A DNA stretch of 64,000 nt from Candidatus Poribacteria bacterium (lineage in GTDB: Bacteria; Poribacteria; WGA-4E; JAJDTR01), in the NCBI GenBank assembly GCA_028820655.1, contig JAPPIK010000021.1, positions 94,113-158,112 on the forward strand, read 5' to 3'. The notes beneath the pieces are model-generated. The model saw nothing but the letters and a program-made list of their open reading frames with translations, was not told the origin of the DNA and did not search any database. The position numbers and the translations under genes were made by a program. This document shows, piece after piece, positions 27,179 to 37,185 of this stretch (position 1 is its first letter; each line of letters starts with the position of its first letter).

Positions 27179-28056
27179 TGGAGAAGAAAGTGCGCGGGGG
27201 GCGATTCTTCATAGGGATAGTGGTCATCGAGCACATCGTGTTTGCCCTTTTGATGGCATTGGCGATTGCCCCCAAGTCGCCGCCGCGGCCGAGGGAATCC
27301 GCGATTGAGGTTGACATCGTGAATACCGAGACGCCGCGGAATAAAATCAAAACGGAGATTCCATTCGTCGTTCCCAATGTTAGAAAGAACCAACCCCCAG
27401 ACACGCTGCCGCAAATCCAGCCCACAACCAATCTTCGCGACTATCTCGCGACGACGCAAACGCGGGGCGGCTTACCAAATCTTCAAAGAACTCAGGCATC
27501 CAGCGAGAATCCCGATCGCCTGTCCCTCGGCGCCCCTCCATCGAAAGGACGCAGCAGAGGCGATTTTCTGGATGAGCCCAACGCCCTGGTTCGGAGCAGA
27601 CCGCTGGACATTGAGACGGGATACCACGGACGTGATGGCCACAAGGGGCTGCCGGAACGGGATAGGCGCCGTTCCATTACGGGGGAGAGCGGAAGAGGGA
27701 TGGCAGGCAGGTTTGCTCCGGGAAAACTGTCGGGGGTGAAGACCAATCTGATTACGGAAGGCGTACCGTACGAAATCAGCGGCGAGGTCAGTGGTCGAGC
27801 GGTGATAAGCGGCCTCGAAAAACCGCTTCAGTCGAAGGGCAAGCAGGGAGGGGGCGTACATCTAAGTTTCAAAGTCCGACCCGACGGAAGTGTGTTCGGC
27901 GTCCAAATCAAACCGGGGCGGACGACAATCGGCGAGGTTAGACTAAAGGAGCGTGCCAGGCGTTACGTCGAACAGATTCGATTCAGTGCGCTGCCGAAGA
28001 ATGTGTCTCAAGTCGTGCAATCCGGCGAGATCTTCATTAACTTTACGGTGAATTAG
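27178..28056 (+). CDS. TonB-like energy transducer
   Basis: 292 aa. A short cytoplasmic start, one membrane helix (residues about 10-33, FFIGIVVIEHIVFALLMALA), a proline-rich basic periplasmic linker, then a C-terminal TonB-type domain (GGVHLSFKVRPDGSVFGVQI, then a last strand ending GEIFINFTVN). TonB spans the periplasm and transmits energy to outer-membrane receptors; the barrel at 24708-26444 is the obvious partner. Coupled to exbB through TGATG. The helix lacks an obvious SHLS motif, though a histidine is present (EHIVF). Confidence 0.85.
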   Translation: MEKKVRGGRFFIGIVVIEHIVFALLMALAIAPKSPPRPRESAIEVDIVNTETPRNKIKTEIPFVVPNVRKNQPPDTLPQIQPTTNLRDYLATTQTRGGLPNLQRTQASSENPDRLSLGAPPSKGRSRGDFLDEPNALVRSRPLDIETGYHGRDGHKGLPERDRRRSITGESGRGMAGRFAPGKLSGVKTNLITEGVPYEISGEVSGRAVISGLEKPLQSKGKQGGGVHLSFKVRPDGSVFGVQIKPGRTTIGEVRLKERARRYVEQIRFSALPKNVSQVVQSGEIFINFTVN

Positions 28057-28198
28057 AACCGGTCAGACTCGCGGTGTAGCAACGCATTCACGATACTTGA
28101 ATCGCACGGGCTTCAATCTCTCCAATTGTACATAGATTGTGGGACGACGCACGGAAAGACACCGGCATTGTCCCACTTACCAACCCTCCGGCCTTCCA

Positions 28199-28513
28199 TC
28201 ATTCCATTCCCAATTTTTGTTGGACGCTGGTGACCTTGTCATCCATGGTCTGATTTCGGTCGGTGCGCGTTCCAAACTTTAGTGTGGTCGAAATGCGCGG
28301 CGCACCCAGTTCGTGGACGACCTCATGACAGCGCTTGATTGCGGTAAACACCTCGTCCCACTCTCCCTCGATGTTGGTGCCGTAGGCGTGGAGCTGCGTT
28401 TTCAGTCCCGCGTCCTTGAGCACCTTTTCACACGCCGCCACATGCTCGGAAACAGATACCCCGACGCCTATCGGCACGACGCATAGATCAGCAATGATTT
28501 TCAATTTGGCCAC
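28199..28513 (-). CDS. MTH1187/YkoF-like (DUF77) thiamine-binding family protein
   Basis: 104 aa from GTG 28513 (VAKLKIIADLCVVPIG). A frame start at 28549 exists, but its 12 extra residues look non-coding. The DUF77 pattern is clear: VPIGVGVSVSEHVAACEKVL, LQLHAYGTNIEGEWDEVF-type (here QLHAYGTNIEGEWDEVFTAI) and RISTTLKFGTRTD. Family members form ferredoxin-like oligomers, and some bind thiamine. It lies just downstream of nrdJ, same strand. No thiamine-transport genes are near. Confidence 0.88.
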   Translation of the reverse strand: MAKLKIIADLCVVPIGVGVSVSEHVAACEKVLKDAGLKTQLHAYGTNIEGEWDEVFTAIKRCHEVVHELGAPRISTTLKFGTRTDRNQTMDDKVTSVQQKLGME

Positions 28514-28552
28514 CTCGTTCCCGGTTTGTCGGCGGTTGTGCCGCACCACTCC

Positions 28553-31500
28553 TTATGAACATCCACTCGTGGCACCGCAATTGGCGCACCGGTAACACGT
28601 ACCGCTCCGGGTCATAATCGTGCCGCAGGCATGGCATGGAGGCGCATCCGACTGCATGGTCGCCACTTGCTTTTCGCGCGCTTCAATGGCTTCGATCTTG
28701 TCGGAATCCGCACCGGAAGATAAGGGGCGCAGATGCTGTGGATCCGCAAGTTCGTCTTCAAGACTAGCGACCTCATCAGCGGCAATCTGACTGTCGGGAA
28801 GGAATTTCAGCCCAAGCCAACGGAAGACGTAATCGATGATTGACTTGGCAATTGGAATATCCTTGTTGTTGGTGAAGCCCGAGGGTTCGAATCGAATGTG
28901 ACTAAACTTGTCCACAAAGAACTCCAACGGCACGCCGTGTTGTAACGAAACCGAGGTCATCAACGCGATGGTATCCATGAGTCCGGAGATGACCGAGCCC
29001 TCTTTCGACATATTCAGAAATACCTCTCCGGGTCTTCCGTCGTCATACATGCCAACCGTGAGATAACCTTCATGTCCCCCGACGCTGAACTTGTGAGTAA
29101 TCGATGAACGTTCATCCGGAAGCCGTTTGCGGACGGGCTGACTTTCTTTCTCCTCCTGCTGGTTCGCCGAGGACAGCGGTTGACTGCTCTTGGATCCATC
29201 CCGGTAGACCGCCAGACATTTGACGCCGAGTTTCCATGCCTCGACATATACCTGCGTAATATCCTCCACCGTAGCATCGTTCGGAAGATTGACGGTTTTG
29301 CTGATTGCGCCGCTGATGAATGGCTGAACCGCCGCCATCATTCTGACATGTCCCATCGGTTCGATGAAACGAGTTCCGGTTCGGCCGCACGTATTCGCGC
29401 AGTCGAAGATAGGATAGTGAACTTCCTTGAGATACGGAGCTCCTTCGACCGTCCCGTATCCGCAGATAACTTCATCGGCGGCGTCGATTTCTTCTTGACG
29501 GAATCCAATTTCGCCGAGGATATTGAATCCCGGTTTCTGCGCTTTCGCGCTATCAAATCCCAAGCGGTCCAAACAGTCGCCGCCGAGTATACCCGGAGCG
29601 AAAGCCAAGTCTAAACTAAACACGCCCGGAAGCATGCGCTCTATTTTGGCCAAATCTTCATCGGTGAATCCTTTGGCCTTGAGCGTACGCTCGTTGATGT
29701 ACGGTACCCCCTTGAGTGTTCCCGTGCCTACAACGTAAGTCTCGATTTCATCGATTTGGCCCCGCGGATATCCGAGTTGCGCCAACGCATTCGGCACCGC
29801 CTGATTGACAATTTTGAGATATCCGCCGCCCGCGAGCTTCTTGAACTTCACGAGCGCAAAATCGGGTTCTATTCCTGTCGTGTCGCAATCCATCAAGAAC
29901 GCGATTGTGCCGGTAGGCGCGATCACGCTAATCTGCGAATTTCGGTATCCGAATAGTTCACCCGCCCGCACACAAGCATCCCAATCCTGATGTGCCGCTT
30001 TGAGCAGATTTTGCGGGCATGCAATCTCGTCGAGTTTGTAAGCTTCGTCGCGGTGCAGCCGCATGACGTCCAGCATCGACGCCCGGTTTTCATCGAATCC
30101 GGCAAACGCTCCGATGCTGCTTGCTATCTCCGCGCTCGTAAGATAACCGTGTCCCGAGAGAATGGCAGAGATGGCTCCCGCCCACGCCAAGCCAACCTCC
30201 GAATCATACGGGATTCCGTTCAACATCAATAGTGCGCCCAGATTTCCGTACCCCAAGCCCAACGGACGAAAGTCATGCGACCGACTCGCAATCCGTTCGG
30301 TCGGGTACGAGGAGATTCCCACGATAATCTCCATGGCAATGATGAAGATGCGGATTGCATGGCGGTACGCTTCAACATCAAATGTTCCATCCTCTCTCAG
30401 GAACTTCACCAAATTGATGCTTGCCAAATTACACGATGTGTCATCCAAGAACACGAACTCGCTGCACGGATTCGTGCCGTTGATCCTATCCGAAATTTTG
30501 CATGTATTCCACTTCTGAATGGTAGTGTCGAACTGAACGCCCGGGTCGGCGCACGCCCAAGCGGCGTAGGAAATCTTGTCCATCAGGTGTTTCGCCTCGT
30601 GCTGGTCGGCGACCATTCCGTTCATGCGATACGTTGTATGCCATTTTCCGTTCTTTAGGTATGAGTCCATGAAGTCATCGGGTATTCGGACGGAATTATT
30701 GCTATTCTGCCCGCTGATGGTTCGGTACGCTTCGCCGTTAAAGTCGGATTCGTAGCCGGCGGCAATGAGTGCTTGTGCCTTTTTCTCTTCATGTAGCTTC
30801 CAATCGATGAAGTCCTCAATCTCGGGGTGATCCATGTCGAGGATAACCATTTTCGCCGCTCTGCGGGTTGTTCCCCCGGACTTAATGCTTCCCGCCCAGC
30901 GGTCAAATCCTTCAAGAAATGAGAGAACCCCCGACGATGCACCACCACCCGACAATTCCTCCCGCTTCGCTCGAATCTTGCTGAAATTTGTGCCCGTGCC
31001 GCTCCCGTACTTGAAGAGCCGAACTTCCGCTTTCTGCAATTCAAGCATAGAGTCAAGCGAGTCATCGACGCTTTGAATAAAACACGCCGAGTTTTGCGGG
31101 TGTTCATAAGCATTCGTCGTTGTCCGGACGTTTTGCGTTGCGCGATCCCAGAAGAAGTTGCCGCCGCCGCCTTCGATTCCGTACTCATGCCAAAGCCCGC
31201 AATTGAACCAAACGGGGGAGTTGAACGCTCCTCGCTGTGAAATCAGCAGATAGGTTAATTCCGACTCAAATGCGTCCGCGTCAGCCGACGTTGCAAAGTA
31301 ACCCCCGAACTCGTCTCCGGAACGGCGGATGGTGCGTGCAACGCGCCCCACCAACTGGCGCATGCTAGTTTCGTTGCCTGTGCCCGGTACGCCGGCTTTA
31401 CGGAGATATTTCGAGGCTCCGATATCTGTAGCCAATTGCGACCACGTTTTTGGAACTTCAATATCCTTTTGCTCAAATATCGTGTCCCCTTTTTCGTTAT

Positions 31501-31687
31501 AGATAGTCGCATCTCTATGTTCCCATTCCATCTCTTCAAATGGATGGTTACCGGAATCGGTAAAATGGCGATTGATCTTCAATCCGCGTTTCCGCGCGGC
31601 GTCAGATTGTTCTACCCGGGGGGATTCGTCGGACGGCGCCGCAGCGATTGAATCATCATTAGACTCAGGGATTCTCGTTTCGGACAT
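28553..31687 (-). CDS. nrdJ: Adenosylcobalamin-dependent class II ribonucleotide reductase
   Basis: 1044 aa. Reduces ribonucleotides to deoxyribonucleotides with coenzyme B12. Landmarks: FNSPVWFNCGLW near residue 155, SACFIQSVDDSLDSML, KYGSGTGTNFSKIRA, the radical-site loop TNPCSEFVFLDDTSCNLASI with the N-x-C-x-E residues, and SVIAPTGTIAFLMDCDTTG. The C-terminus has a zinc-ribbon-like CHACGTIMTRSGTCYRC motif. Length matches the long NrdJ group. nrdR lies 230 bp upstream on the same strand, and both point the same way. Needs B12 supply from elsewhere in the genome. Confidence 0.96.
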   Translation of the reverse strand: MSETRIPESNDDSIAAAPSDESPRVEQSDAARKRGLKINRHFTDSGNHPFEEMEWEHRDATIYNEKGDTIFEQKDIEVPKTWSQLATDIGASKYLRKAGVPGTGNETSMRQLVGRVARTIRRSGDEFGGYFATSADADAFESELTYLLISQRGAFNSPVWFNCGLWHEYGIEGGGGNFFWDRATQNVRTTTNAYEHPQNSACFIQSVDDSLDSMLELQKAEVRLFKYGSGTGTNFSKIRAKREELSGGGASSGVLSFLEGFDRWAGSIKSGGTTRRAAKMVILDMDHPEIEDFIDWKLHEEKKAQALIAAGYESDFNGEAYRTISGQNSNNSVRIPDDFMDSYLKNGKWHTTYRMNGMVADQHEAKHLMDKISYAAWACADPGVQFDTTIQKWNTCKISDRINGTNPCSEFVFLDDTSCNLASINLVKFLREDGTFDVEAYRHAIRIFIIAMEIIVGISSYPTERIASRSHDFRPLGLGYGNLGALLMLNGIPYDSEVGLAWAGAISAILSGHGYLTSAEIASSIGAFAGFDENRASMLDVMRLHRDEAYKLDEIACPQNLLKAAHQDWDACVRAGELFGYRNSQISVIAPTGTIAFLMDCDTTGIEPDFALVKFKKLAGGGYLKIVNQAVPNALAQLGYPRGQIDEIETYVVGTGTLKGVPYINERTLKAKGFTDEDLAKIERMLPGVFSLDLAFAPGILGGDCLDRLGFDSAKAQKPGFNILGEIGFRQEEIDAADEVICGYGTVEGAPYLKEVHYPIFDCANTCGRTGTRFIEPMGHVRMMAAVQPFISGAISKTVNLPNDATVEDITQVYVEAWKLGVKCLAVYRDGSKSSQPLSSANQQEEKESQPVRKRLPDERSSITHKFSVGGHEGYLTVGMYDDGRPGEVFLNMSKEGSVISGLMDTIALMTSVSLQHGVPLEFFVDKFSHIRFEPSGFTNNKDIPIAKSIIDYVFRWLGLKFLPDSQIAADEVASLEDELADPQHLRPLSSGADSDKIEAIEAREKQVATMQSDAPPCHACGTIMTRSGTCYRCANCGATSGCS

Positions 31688-31917
31688 CTTTATTCCTTTC
31701 GAAGCTGCCGACCTGCAAGATCAATTTCACAAGAAAACAGCCACAACTGAGCAAATCTCCAACCTTTGAACAGTGCATATAATCAACTATAAACAATGCG
31801 GTAATGTCAACAACTGTACATATTTCGAGTCCATTGGTTGCAATCTACCTCAACCAAATGTTTTGAGCACTATTTGTGTTATCAATCTCGATTACGTTCA
31901 ACTTTCGCACGCAACCT

Positions 31918-32376
31918 CTATTGCGAATTTTGTGTAAACTGTTGCAGTTCCTTTTCAAAATCCGTTTCGTCCTTAAAATCGCGGTAGACAGAAGCGAATC
32001 GAATGTACGCAACGCGGTCAGTGTCTTTGAGTATGTCCATGACCAAATCACCAATCGAACGACTGTCGATCTCCGACTTTCGCATCCCAATCAACTGCTG
32101 TTCAATCTCTCCAATCAGGTGATCAATCGTCTCTTGGCTGATTGGCCGTTTTTCACAGGCCTTCATCAGATTGCGCCTTAATTTCACCCGATTAAAGGCT
32201 TCGCGCCGCTGATCTTTTTTGATGACGAACAGATCCAACACTTCCGCCCGTTCATACGTGGTAAACCGCTTTTCACAAGCGAGGCATTCTCGCCGCCTGC
32301 GGGTGACACTTCTGCCGTCAGTCTCACGCTTATCAAGGACTTTAGTCTCAAAACTCCCACAGTACGGGCATTTCAT
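31918..32376 (-). CDS. nrdR: Ribonucleotide reductase transcriptional repressor NrdR
   Basis: 152 aa, the full family length. An N-terminal zinc ribbon (MKCPYCGSFETKVLDKRE and RRECLACEKRFTTYER) is followed by an ATP-cone (LFVIKKDQRREAFNRVKLRR). NrdR senses dATP/ATP and represses nrd genes by binding tandem NrdR boxes. Here it directly precedes nrdJ on the same strand. I looked for a good NrdR box pair before nrdJ and nrdR and found only half-matches. Confidence 0.97.
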   Translation of the reverse strand: MKCPYCGSFETKVLDKRETDGRSVTRRRRECLACEKRFTTYERAEVLDLFVIKKDQRREAFNRVKLRRNLMKACEKRPISQETIDHLIGEIEQQLIGMRKSEIDSRSIGDLVMDILKDTDRVAYIRFASVYRDFKDETDFEKELQQFTQNSQ

Positions 32377-33075
32377 AAATCACCGGCATCTTGTGTGAAA
32401 TGTGCTATCGTAATACTATATGTGCAGGATAGGATAGCATAACATTATACCATGTCAAGTATTTTTTTGCAAAATTGCAGAAAACTTGGGAAGTCCATTG
32501 AGCGTGTGACGCGCTACCGGTTAGGTCACGGTGATTACGACCCAGCACTAAAAGAGTGCTTGACATATAAGTGGCGAATCTAAAAAAAGCTAGCCAAAAA
32601 AGGTTAAATTGAAATACAATTCCAAGAGGCTTGGTTTTTTGCGCACAATCAATTGGGGCGCTGAATGTGAGATTTTTGGGAAATTCAGCGCCTAGCGATG
32701 AAATGTCGATTCGCCGACGGTGGTACGCATTTTGCCAAATGAAAAGCGATTGAAAGTATTCTGAAGGTGTGCTATAATTCATTGTGGTTGAATATTGAAG
32801 ATTGAAAACACACGATTCGGATTCTTCCGCCATCAATTTGCGCCTTACAATTCTGAATGGAGAAGGCTTGCCAAGACGCCGAGGACATTTCCTCTAGTTT
32901 CTCCGAATAGATTGACAAGGTAAGCGTGAGGATGCCGGATTGATCCGACCTGAATTCCGTCAAGAACTTTCAATTATCCGGTCATAAGTGCACGAACGAG
33001 ATTTGCGGGAATGTTCAAATCAAAGTGACGTGACGGTAAAGGGTTAACCTCAAGACTATTGGAACGAGGTAAGAA
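32377..33075. other. Intergenic region, no convincing gene
   Basis: 699 bp between divergent nrdR and the CorC-like gene. A 143-codon minus-strand frame (32405-32836) has low-complexity, non-protein-like composition and no ribosome site. Small hairpins exist (GCACTAAAAGAGTGC at 32546-32560) but none with a poly-T tail. I cannot assign a function. Confidence 0.5.
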
Positions 33076-34023
33076 ATGAAAGGAAATCCATCCCGACCAA
33101 CAAACATCAAAGTCGTCGATTCAACACCTTCGGATGCCTTGGTTGTTTCCGCGCAGCGAGGGGGCGGGCTTGTTCCCAAACGGAACAAAGAGGTCGAGGA
33201 AAAAGGCTTTTTCGGCAAACGCAAACGCAAGAGCGGTCCGACGGAAGAACATATCAAGCGCGTAGTCTTGGAGAATATCGACGCCTTCCCAAGCAACGAA
33301 GTTCGCATGCTGCGGGGAGTTTTTTCATTGTCCACGACGGCAGTGCGCGAAATCATGATCCCGCTCTCCGAACTCGTAGCGGTGCACATCAACACTCCGA
33401 CAGACCAAGTCAAAGCCATGGCGGAAAGCGCCAATTACCGATTCGTGCCTGTTTACGAAGAACGCATCGATAGACTTATTGGCGTCGTAGATGTCATGGA
33501 AATCCTTTACACGCCGCGCGAGTACAATGACGTGAGTACATTTACTCGACGACTGGAGAGGGTACCGGAATCAAAACCGGCAGGCGAGTTGCTCGAAGAG
33601 TTTTGCGGCTCCACCGAGCCTGTAGCTGCCATCATCGGGGAACATGCCGGCTGTACCGGCTTTGTGACATTGGAGGACATTCTCGAGTTGATTGTGGGTG
33701 AAATCCGATATAACCACAGGCGTCACAGCCCACACACCGAATTACTCGGCAACGACCACTGGTCGCTTGATGCACGCACCTCGATCGATGTTGTCAATGA
33801 TGAGTTAGGCACCGATATACCGAAAGATCGTTGCGATACCATTGGCGGATTTCTGTTGGCTCAACTTGGCCGCCTTCCGGAACAAGGTGAAAAGGTCGTC
33901 TATGACGACATTGAATTCCTGGTTGAGGAGGTTTTTGGCTACGGCATAGTCTCTGTTCAAGCTACACGCGTTGACAAACCAAGGAATCCAAGGAATCGCG
34001 GCCGCTTTGAGCAGCAGCATTGA
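33076..34023 (+). CDS. CorC/HlyC-like CBS-domain protein
   Basis: 315 aa, ATG with GAGG upstream. After about 65 residues of basic low-complexity sequence comes a tandem CBS (Bateman) pair of the hemolysin/CorC family: FSLSTTAVREIMIPLSELVA, RFVPVYEERIDRLIGVVDVMEIL, and CTGFVTLEDILELIVGEI. The C-terminal CorC_HlyC domain contains GGFLLAQLGRLPEQGEKVVY. The N-terminal DUF21 membrane domain is absent, so this is the soluble form related to CorC, linked in other bacteria to Mg2+/Co2+ efflux. A 44-residue membrane ORF follows 20 bp later. Confidence 0.88.
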   Translation: MKGNPSRPTNIKVVDSTPSDALVVSAQRGGGLVPKRNKEVEEKGFFGKRKRKSGPTEEHIKRVVLENIDAFPSNEVRMLRGVFSLSTTAVREIMIPLSELVAVHINTPTDQVKAMAESANYRFVPVYEERIDRLIGVVDVMEILYTPREYNDVSTFTRRLERVPESKPAGELLEEFCGSTEPVAAIIGEHAGCTGFVTLEDILELIVGEIRYNHRRHSPHTELLGNDHWSLDARTSIDVVNDELGTDIPKDRCDTIGGFLLAQLGRLPEQGEKVVYDDIEFLVEEVFGYGIVSVQATRVDKPRNPRNRGRFEQQH

Positions 34024-34043
34024 AAAGCCCCTTTAGGCAAATC

Positions 34044-34178
34044 ATGAAACCTGACAAACGCCCGCCGCAACGCAAGATTAAACCGGGATCCTGGAAGTTG
34101 ATCGTATTCTACCTGATTGTGTTGGCGGCAATTCTTGTTCTGATTTGGCAAATGCCCTCAATCGTTAGTCTAATCTGA
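34044..34178 (+). CDS. Single-helix 44-residue membrane protein
   Basis: MKPDKRPPQRKIKPGSWK is a basic cytoplasmic start, followed by one membrane helix (LIVFYLIVLAAILVLIW) and a short end. TAGG six nucleotides before the ATG is a fair ribosome site. It starts 20 bp after the CorC-like gene and probably belongs to its transcript. Function unknown. It is too short for usual gene-length cutoffs. Confidence 0.55.
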   Translation: MKPDKRPPQRKIKPGSWKLIVFYLIVLAAILVLIWQMPSIVSLI

Positions 34179-34273
34179 ACGACTGGATTCTTCTTGTTGA
34201 AGCGAACACAAATCCTTGAGCGCGATGCCAGTGTTTTTCGCGCCTATCAACACCGAGTAAGAGAATTGCCATA

Positions 34274-35623
34274 GTGTTTCCCGCCAAGTCGCTGATTTGT
34301 TCCCTCACCATCATTCTCTGCTGTGCGATTGCCTGCCCGCAAAGTTCCATCGCTTTAGAAGATAAACTCATCATCATATCGCCGCATCCCGAATCAATCG
34401 AAAAAGAGTTTGGTCGCACCTTCAAGGAATGGTATCTTCGGAAAACGGGGAGATCGGTGTCGCTAGATTGGATAGATTTGGGTGGTTCGTCATCGGATTT
34501 TCGTTTCATCGAGTCCGAATTTCAACGCGTGCCCCAAGGAATCGGAGTCGACCTGTTTTTCGGCGGCGGGACAGACAATTACCTCAAGCTCGCCGAGCAA
34601 GGTTTGCTATTTCCATACAGGTTGTCCGATGCACAACTCGCACGAGTGCCCAAAGAGATATTCGGTATCCCTGTCTATGACTCGGAATACCGTTGGTACG
34701 GAGCCGCCCTCTCCAGTTTCGGCATCATGTACAATGAGGAACTTCGCCAAATTCTCCAATTGCCCGAGGTGACGACATGGAATGATTTAACGCACCCGGA
34801 CTTGGTTGGCCGAGTTGGCGCCGCGGATCCGCGAGAAAGCGGAAGCGCCCACATGATGTACGAAATCATCTTGCAGGGATACGGCTGGGAAAAGGGATTC
34901 GAACTCATAACGAAACTGGGTGCAAACGTACGGGGTTTCTCTGCCGGATCAAACGCGATTCCCAAGGATGTCGTGTTCGGCCAAGTCATCTACGGGATGG
35001 CTATTGATTTTTACGCTTACGGTCAAATTGCGGTACTGGGCGATGATATCATCAAGTATCTCGTACCGCCGGATGCCGCGGTTGTAAGCCCGGACTCGAT
35101 TGCAATTCTCAAGGGTGCGCCGAACGTGGAGGTCGCGCAGGCGTTTCTTGAATTTGTGCTTTCCGATACGGCGCAAAAACTCTGGGTACTGCGTGACGAT
35201 GATCCCGAAGGTCCAAAATGGAGGGGTGGTTTAAACCGCGCGAGTGTCATTCCCGATTTATACGATGCACTCGGTGAGCGGTGCGTGGTCATCAATCCAT
35301 TCAAGCGGAAACTGACCCCGATTCGATACGATGCCGCAAAGGGCGGAGAACGCTGGGCGCTTGTCAACGACCTCATTGGCGCCCTCATTATTGATCCGCA
35401 CAAAGACTTGGTCACCGCGTGGAAAGCGATAAGCAAATGTAAAGACGAACAGAAGCGCCAAGCAGCTATTGATCGATTGATAGAGATGCCGATTACGGCC
35501 GACGAGGGATTGCGGATAGCACAATCGGAGTGGAGAAAGCCGGATTATCGAAATCAGAAGCTAACCGAGTGGAACGGCTTCGCGCGGCGGAAGTATGCCG
35601 AAGCATTAAAATTGGCCAAATAG
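34274..35623 (+). CDS. Extracellular solute-binding protein, family 1 (ABC transporter-type)
   Basis: 449 aa, GTG start. A signal peptide (LICSLTIILCCAIACPQSSIAL) is followed by the mature start DKLIIISPHPESIEKEFGRTF, typical of iron- or organophosphate-type binding proteins. Body features: DLFFGGGTDNYLKLAEQGLL, GIMYNEELRQIL, GRVGAADPRESGSAHMMYEI, VSPDSIAILKGAPNVEVAQAF. The fold is a type II periplasmic binding protein. No permease or ATPase gene is adjacent, so it works with distant partners or serves as a receptor. Ligand unknown; iron is one candidate. Confidence 0.88.
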   Translation: MFPAKSLICSLTIILCCAIACPQSSIALEDKLIIISPHPESIEKEFGRTFKEWYLRKTGRSVSLDWIDLGGSSSDFRFIESEFQRVPQGIGVDLFFGGGTDNYLKLAEQGLLFPYRLSDAQLARVPKEIFGIPVYDSEYRWYGAALSSFGIMYNEELRQILQLPEVTTWNDLTHPDLVGRVGAADPRESGSAHMMYEIILQGYGWEKGFELITKLGANVRGFSAGSNAIPKDVVFGQVIYGMAIDFYAYGQIAVLGDDIIKYLVPPDAAVVSPDSIAILKGAPNVEVAQAFLEFVLSDTAQKLWVLRDDDPEGPKWRGGLNRASVIPDLYDALGERCVVINPFKRKLTPIRYDAAKGGERWALVNDLIGALIIDPHKDLVTAWKAISKCKDEQKRQAAIDRLIEMPITADEGLRIAQSEWRKPDYRNQKLTEWNGFARRKYAEALKLAK

Positions 35624-35712
35624 CATGGTTTCAAAATATGAATGTTCCTAACGATTCTGTAGGATTAATGCCGTCGCCATAAAACATCTACATACCTGAA
35701 CCCTCCCTTCCT

Positions 35713-37185
35713 TTACATGTCTACCATCTCCGTCATCGGGTCCAACGGATAGATGGGACGCCTTAATTTCTCATACCGGAAATTCGTAAGGTTCGGGCTG
35801 TGCACGCCCGGCGTATCGACCTCCAATATCTCGTGAGCAATCGGCGTGTAGTCCGCGCGGTAGTGGACGGCGGATTTCAACGCAATGAGTTTCCTATCCT
35901 TCGGTTCTATGCCGACGCTTCGAAGGACTTCGGCATCAAGCGGTTGGGACCTTTCCTCGGTTAAAATTACCTCTACCCCTCCGATTTTAATCACTGCGGT
36001 ACGCCCCATTCTGTCGATGGCTCCCCGCGCCATCGGTCCCTTTCGCACATAGACGCCATCGGAGATTGTTTTCACATAGGCATCAAGTGCTAGTGGTTCG
36101 CCGTGCATATCGTCGGTCTTGCCGCCAACGTTGAGTGTCACACGGTTTCCGACGCCGGCGGCAATCGCACGCGCTACGGATTCGGGATCGGCGATGATGG
36201 CGACAACGGCATCTTGAACGCCAGCTTCTACGAAGGCGCGCAGGATGAATGTGCCGTCGCAAGGACCGCCTCCACCGGGGTTGTCGGCTCCTTCCGCCAG
36301 AACAATAGGTTGACCTGCGGATTGATTTGCATATTCGATAGCTTCCTCTATCGACACCAAGTTCATTCTGAAGGTTTCACGAATTGACCAGATGTGCCGG
36401 GCAAATTCGTCAACCTTACGCTCGGCGAGCTCGCGATTCCCATCCGTGGTGACGAGTACGGAAACCCCCGCGTTTTGAATATCCGCAAAGGGGAACCCCA
36501 TTGACAACGTCGCCGTCACCACGCCCTCTTCGGATTCCAAGCTGTGGAGTTTCTTCACCAGATCGCTCGCCGGCTGTCTCATGGTGCACTGCGCCGGCGG
36601 CGACATCAGCAGCGGGAGTTGGCGATACGCCATCGTGGGCCGGATTTCTCCAAGAACAGTTTTGTGCAGAATCTCAAGTGCCTCGACACCCCGTTCGTAT
36701 GTGTCAACGTGAGGATAGGTATCGAATCCGATAATCACATCGGGGTGCTTCACCGTATCGGGTGTGATGTTGGCGTGGAGATCGAACGTCACCACAATGG
36801 GACGGGAACCGACAATCTCACGCACGCTGGAAATCAGGTCGGCTTCGGCATCCTCGATTTCCTCCGTCACCATGGCGCCGTGCAAGTCGAGCGCCATACC
36901 GTCAATCTCCCCGGCGCCCGAAAGCAGATTCAGGAACTCGGATTTTAGCGTTTCATATGCGTCCTGTTCGACCCTTCTTGCCGGGGTTGCAAAACTCCAG
37001 AGTAGGGGCACAAGATCCACCCGCAATTCATCTGCGGCGTCAATAATGCCCCCCGTAATGGTGCGGGTGTGTCCGAAGTGTTTTAGAATGTCATCCCCGA
37101 CCATTCTGCTAAAGCTGTCAATCGTGGTGGGAACAGGTGAGAAGGTATTCGTTTCGTGGCCGATACACCCCGTCGCAATCCGCAT
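35713..37185 (-). CDS. M81 family metallopeptidase (MlrC/microcystinase C-like)
   Basis: 490 aa. The N-terminus MRIATGCIGHETNTFSPVPT contains the early GHExNTFSP motif. Others are MALDLHGAMVTE, VTFDLHANITPDTVKHPDVI (metal ligands) and ADNPGGGGPCDGTF near residue 300. MlrC was first described in linear microcystin breakdown, but the family is wide and this one may act on other peptides or amides. The gene's first 22 codons are part of a 228-bp tandem duplication. The start here has GAGGGA upstream; a stronger AAGGAGG precedes the outermost duplicated start at 37641. Confidence 0.93.
   Translation of the reverse strand: MRIATGCIGHETNTFSPVPTTIDSFSRMVGDDILKHFGHTRTITGGIIDAADELRVDLVPLLWSFATPARRVEQDAYETLKSEFLNLLSGAGEIDGMALDLHGAMVTEEIEDAEADLISSVREIVGSRPIVVTFDLHANITPDTVKHPDVIIGFDTYPHVDTYERGVEALEILHKTVLGEIRPTMAYRQLPLLMSPPAQCTMRQPASDLVKKLHSLESEEGVVTATLSMGFPFADIQNAGVSVLVTTDGNRELAERKVDEFARHIWSIRETFRMNLVSIEEAIEYANQSAGQPIVLAEGADNPGGGGPCDGTFILRAFVEAGVQDAVVAIIADPESVARAIAAGVGNRVTLNVGGKTDDMHGEPLALDAYVKTISDGVYVRKGPMARGAIDRMGRTAVIKIGGVEVILTEERSQPLDAEVLRSVGIEPKDRKLIALKSAVHYRADYTPIAHEILEVDTPGVHSPNLTNFRYEKLRRPIYPLDPMTEMVDM

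Noticed and set aside
31740-31830. Possible NrdR boxes before nrdJ and near 32416
   Set aside because: Only half-sites such as ACTATAT were seen; no tandem pair matching the consensus, so I do not annotate it.
32515-32565. tRNA-like or attenuator hairpin in the gap
   Set aside because: Short stems only; no cloverleaf with a TTCRANNC arm and no poly-T tail.
32405-32836. 143-codon minus-strand frame in the nrdR upstream gap
   Set aside because: No ribosome site, odd composition, and no conserved feature; treated as non-coding.
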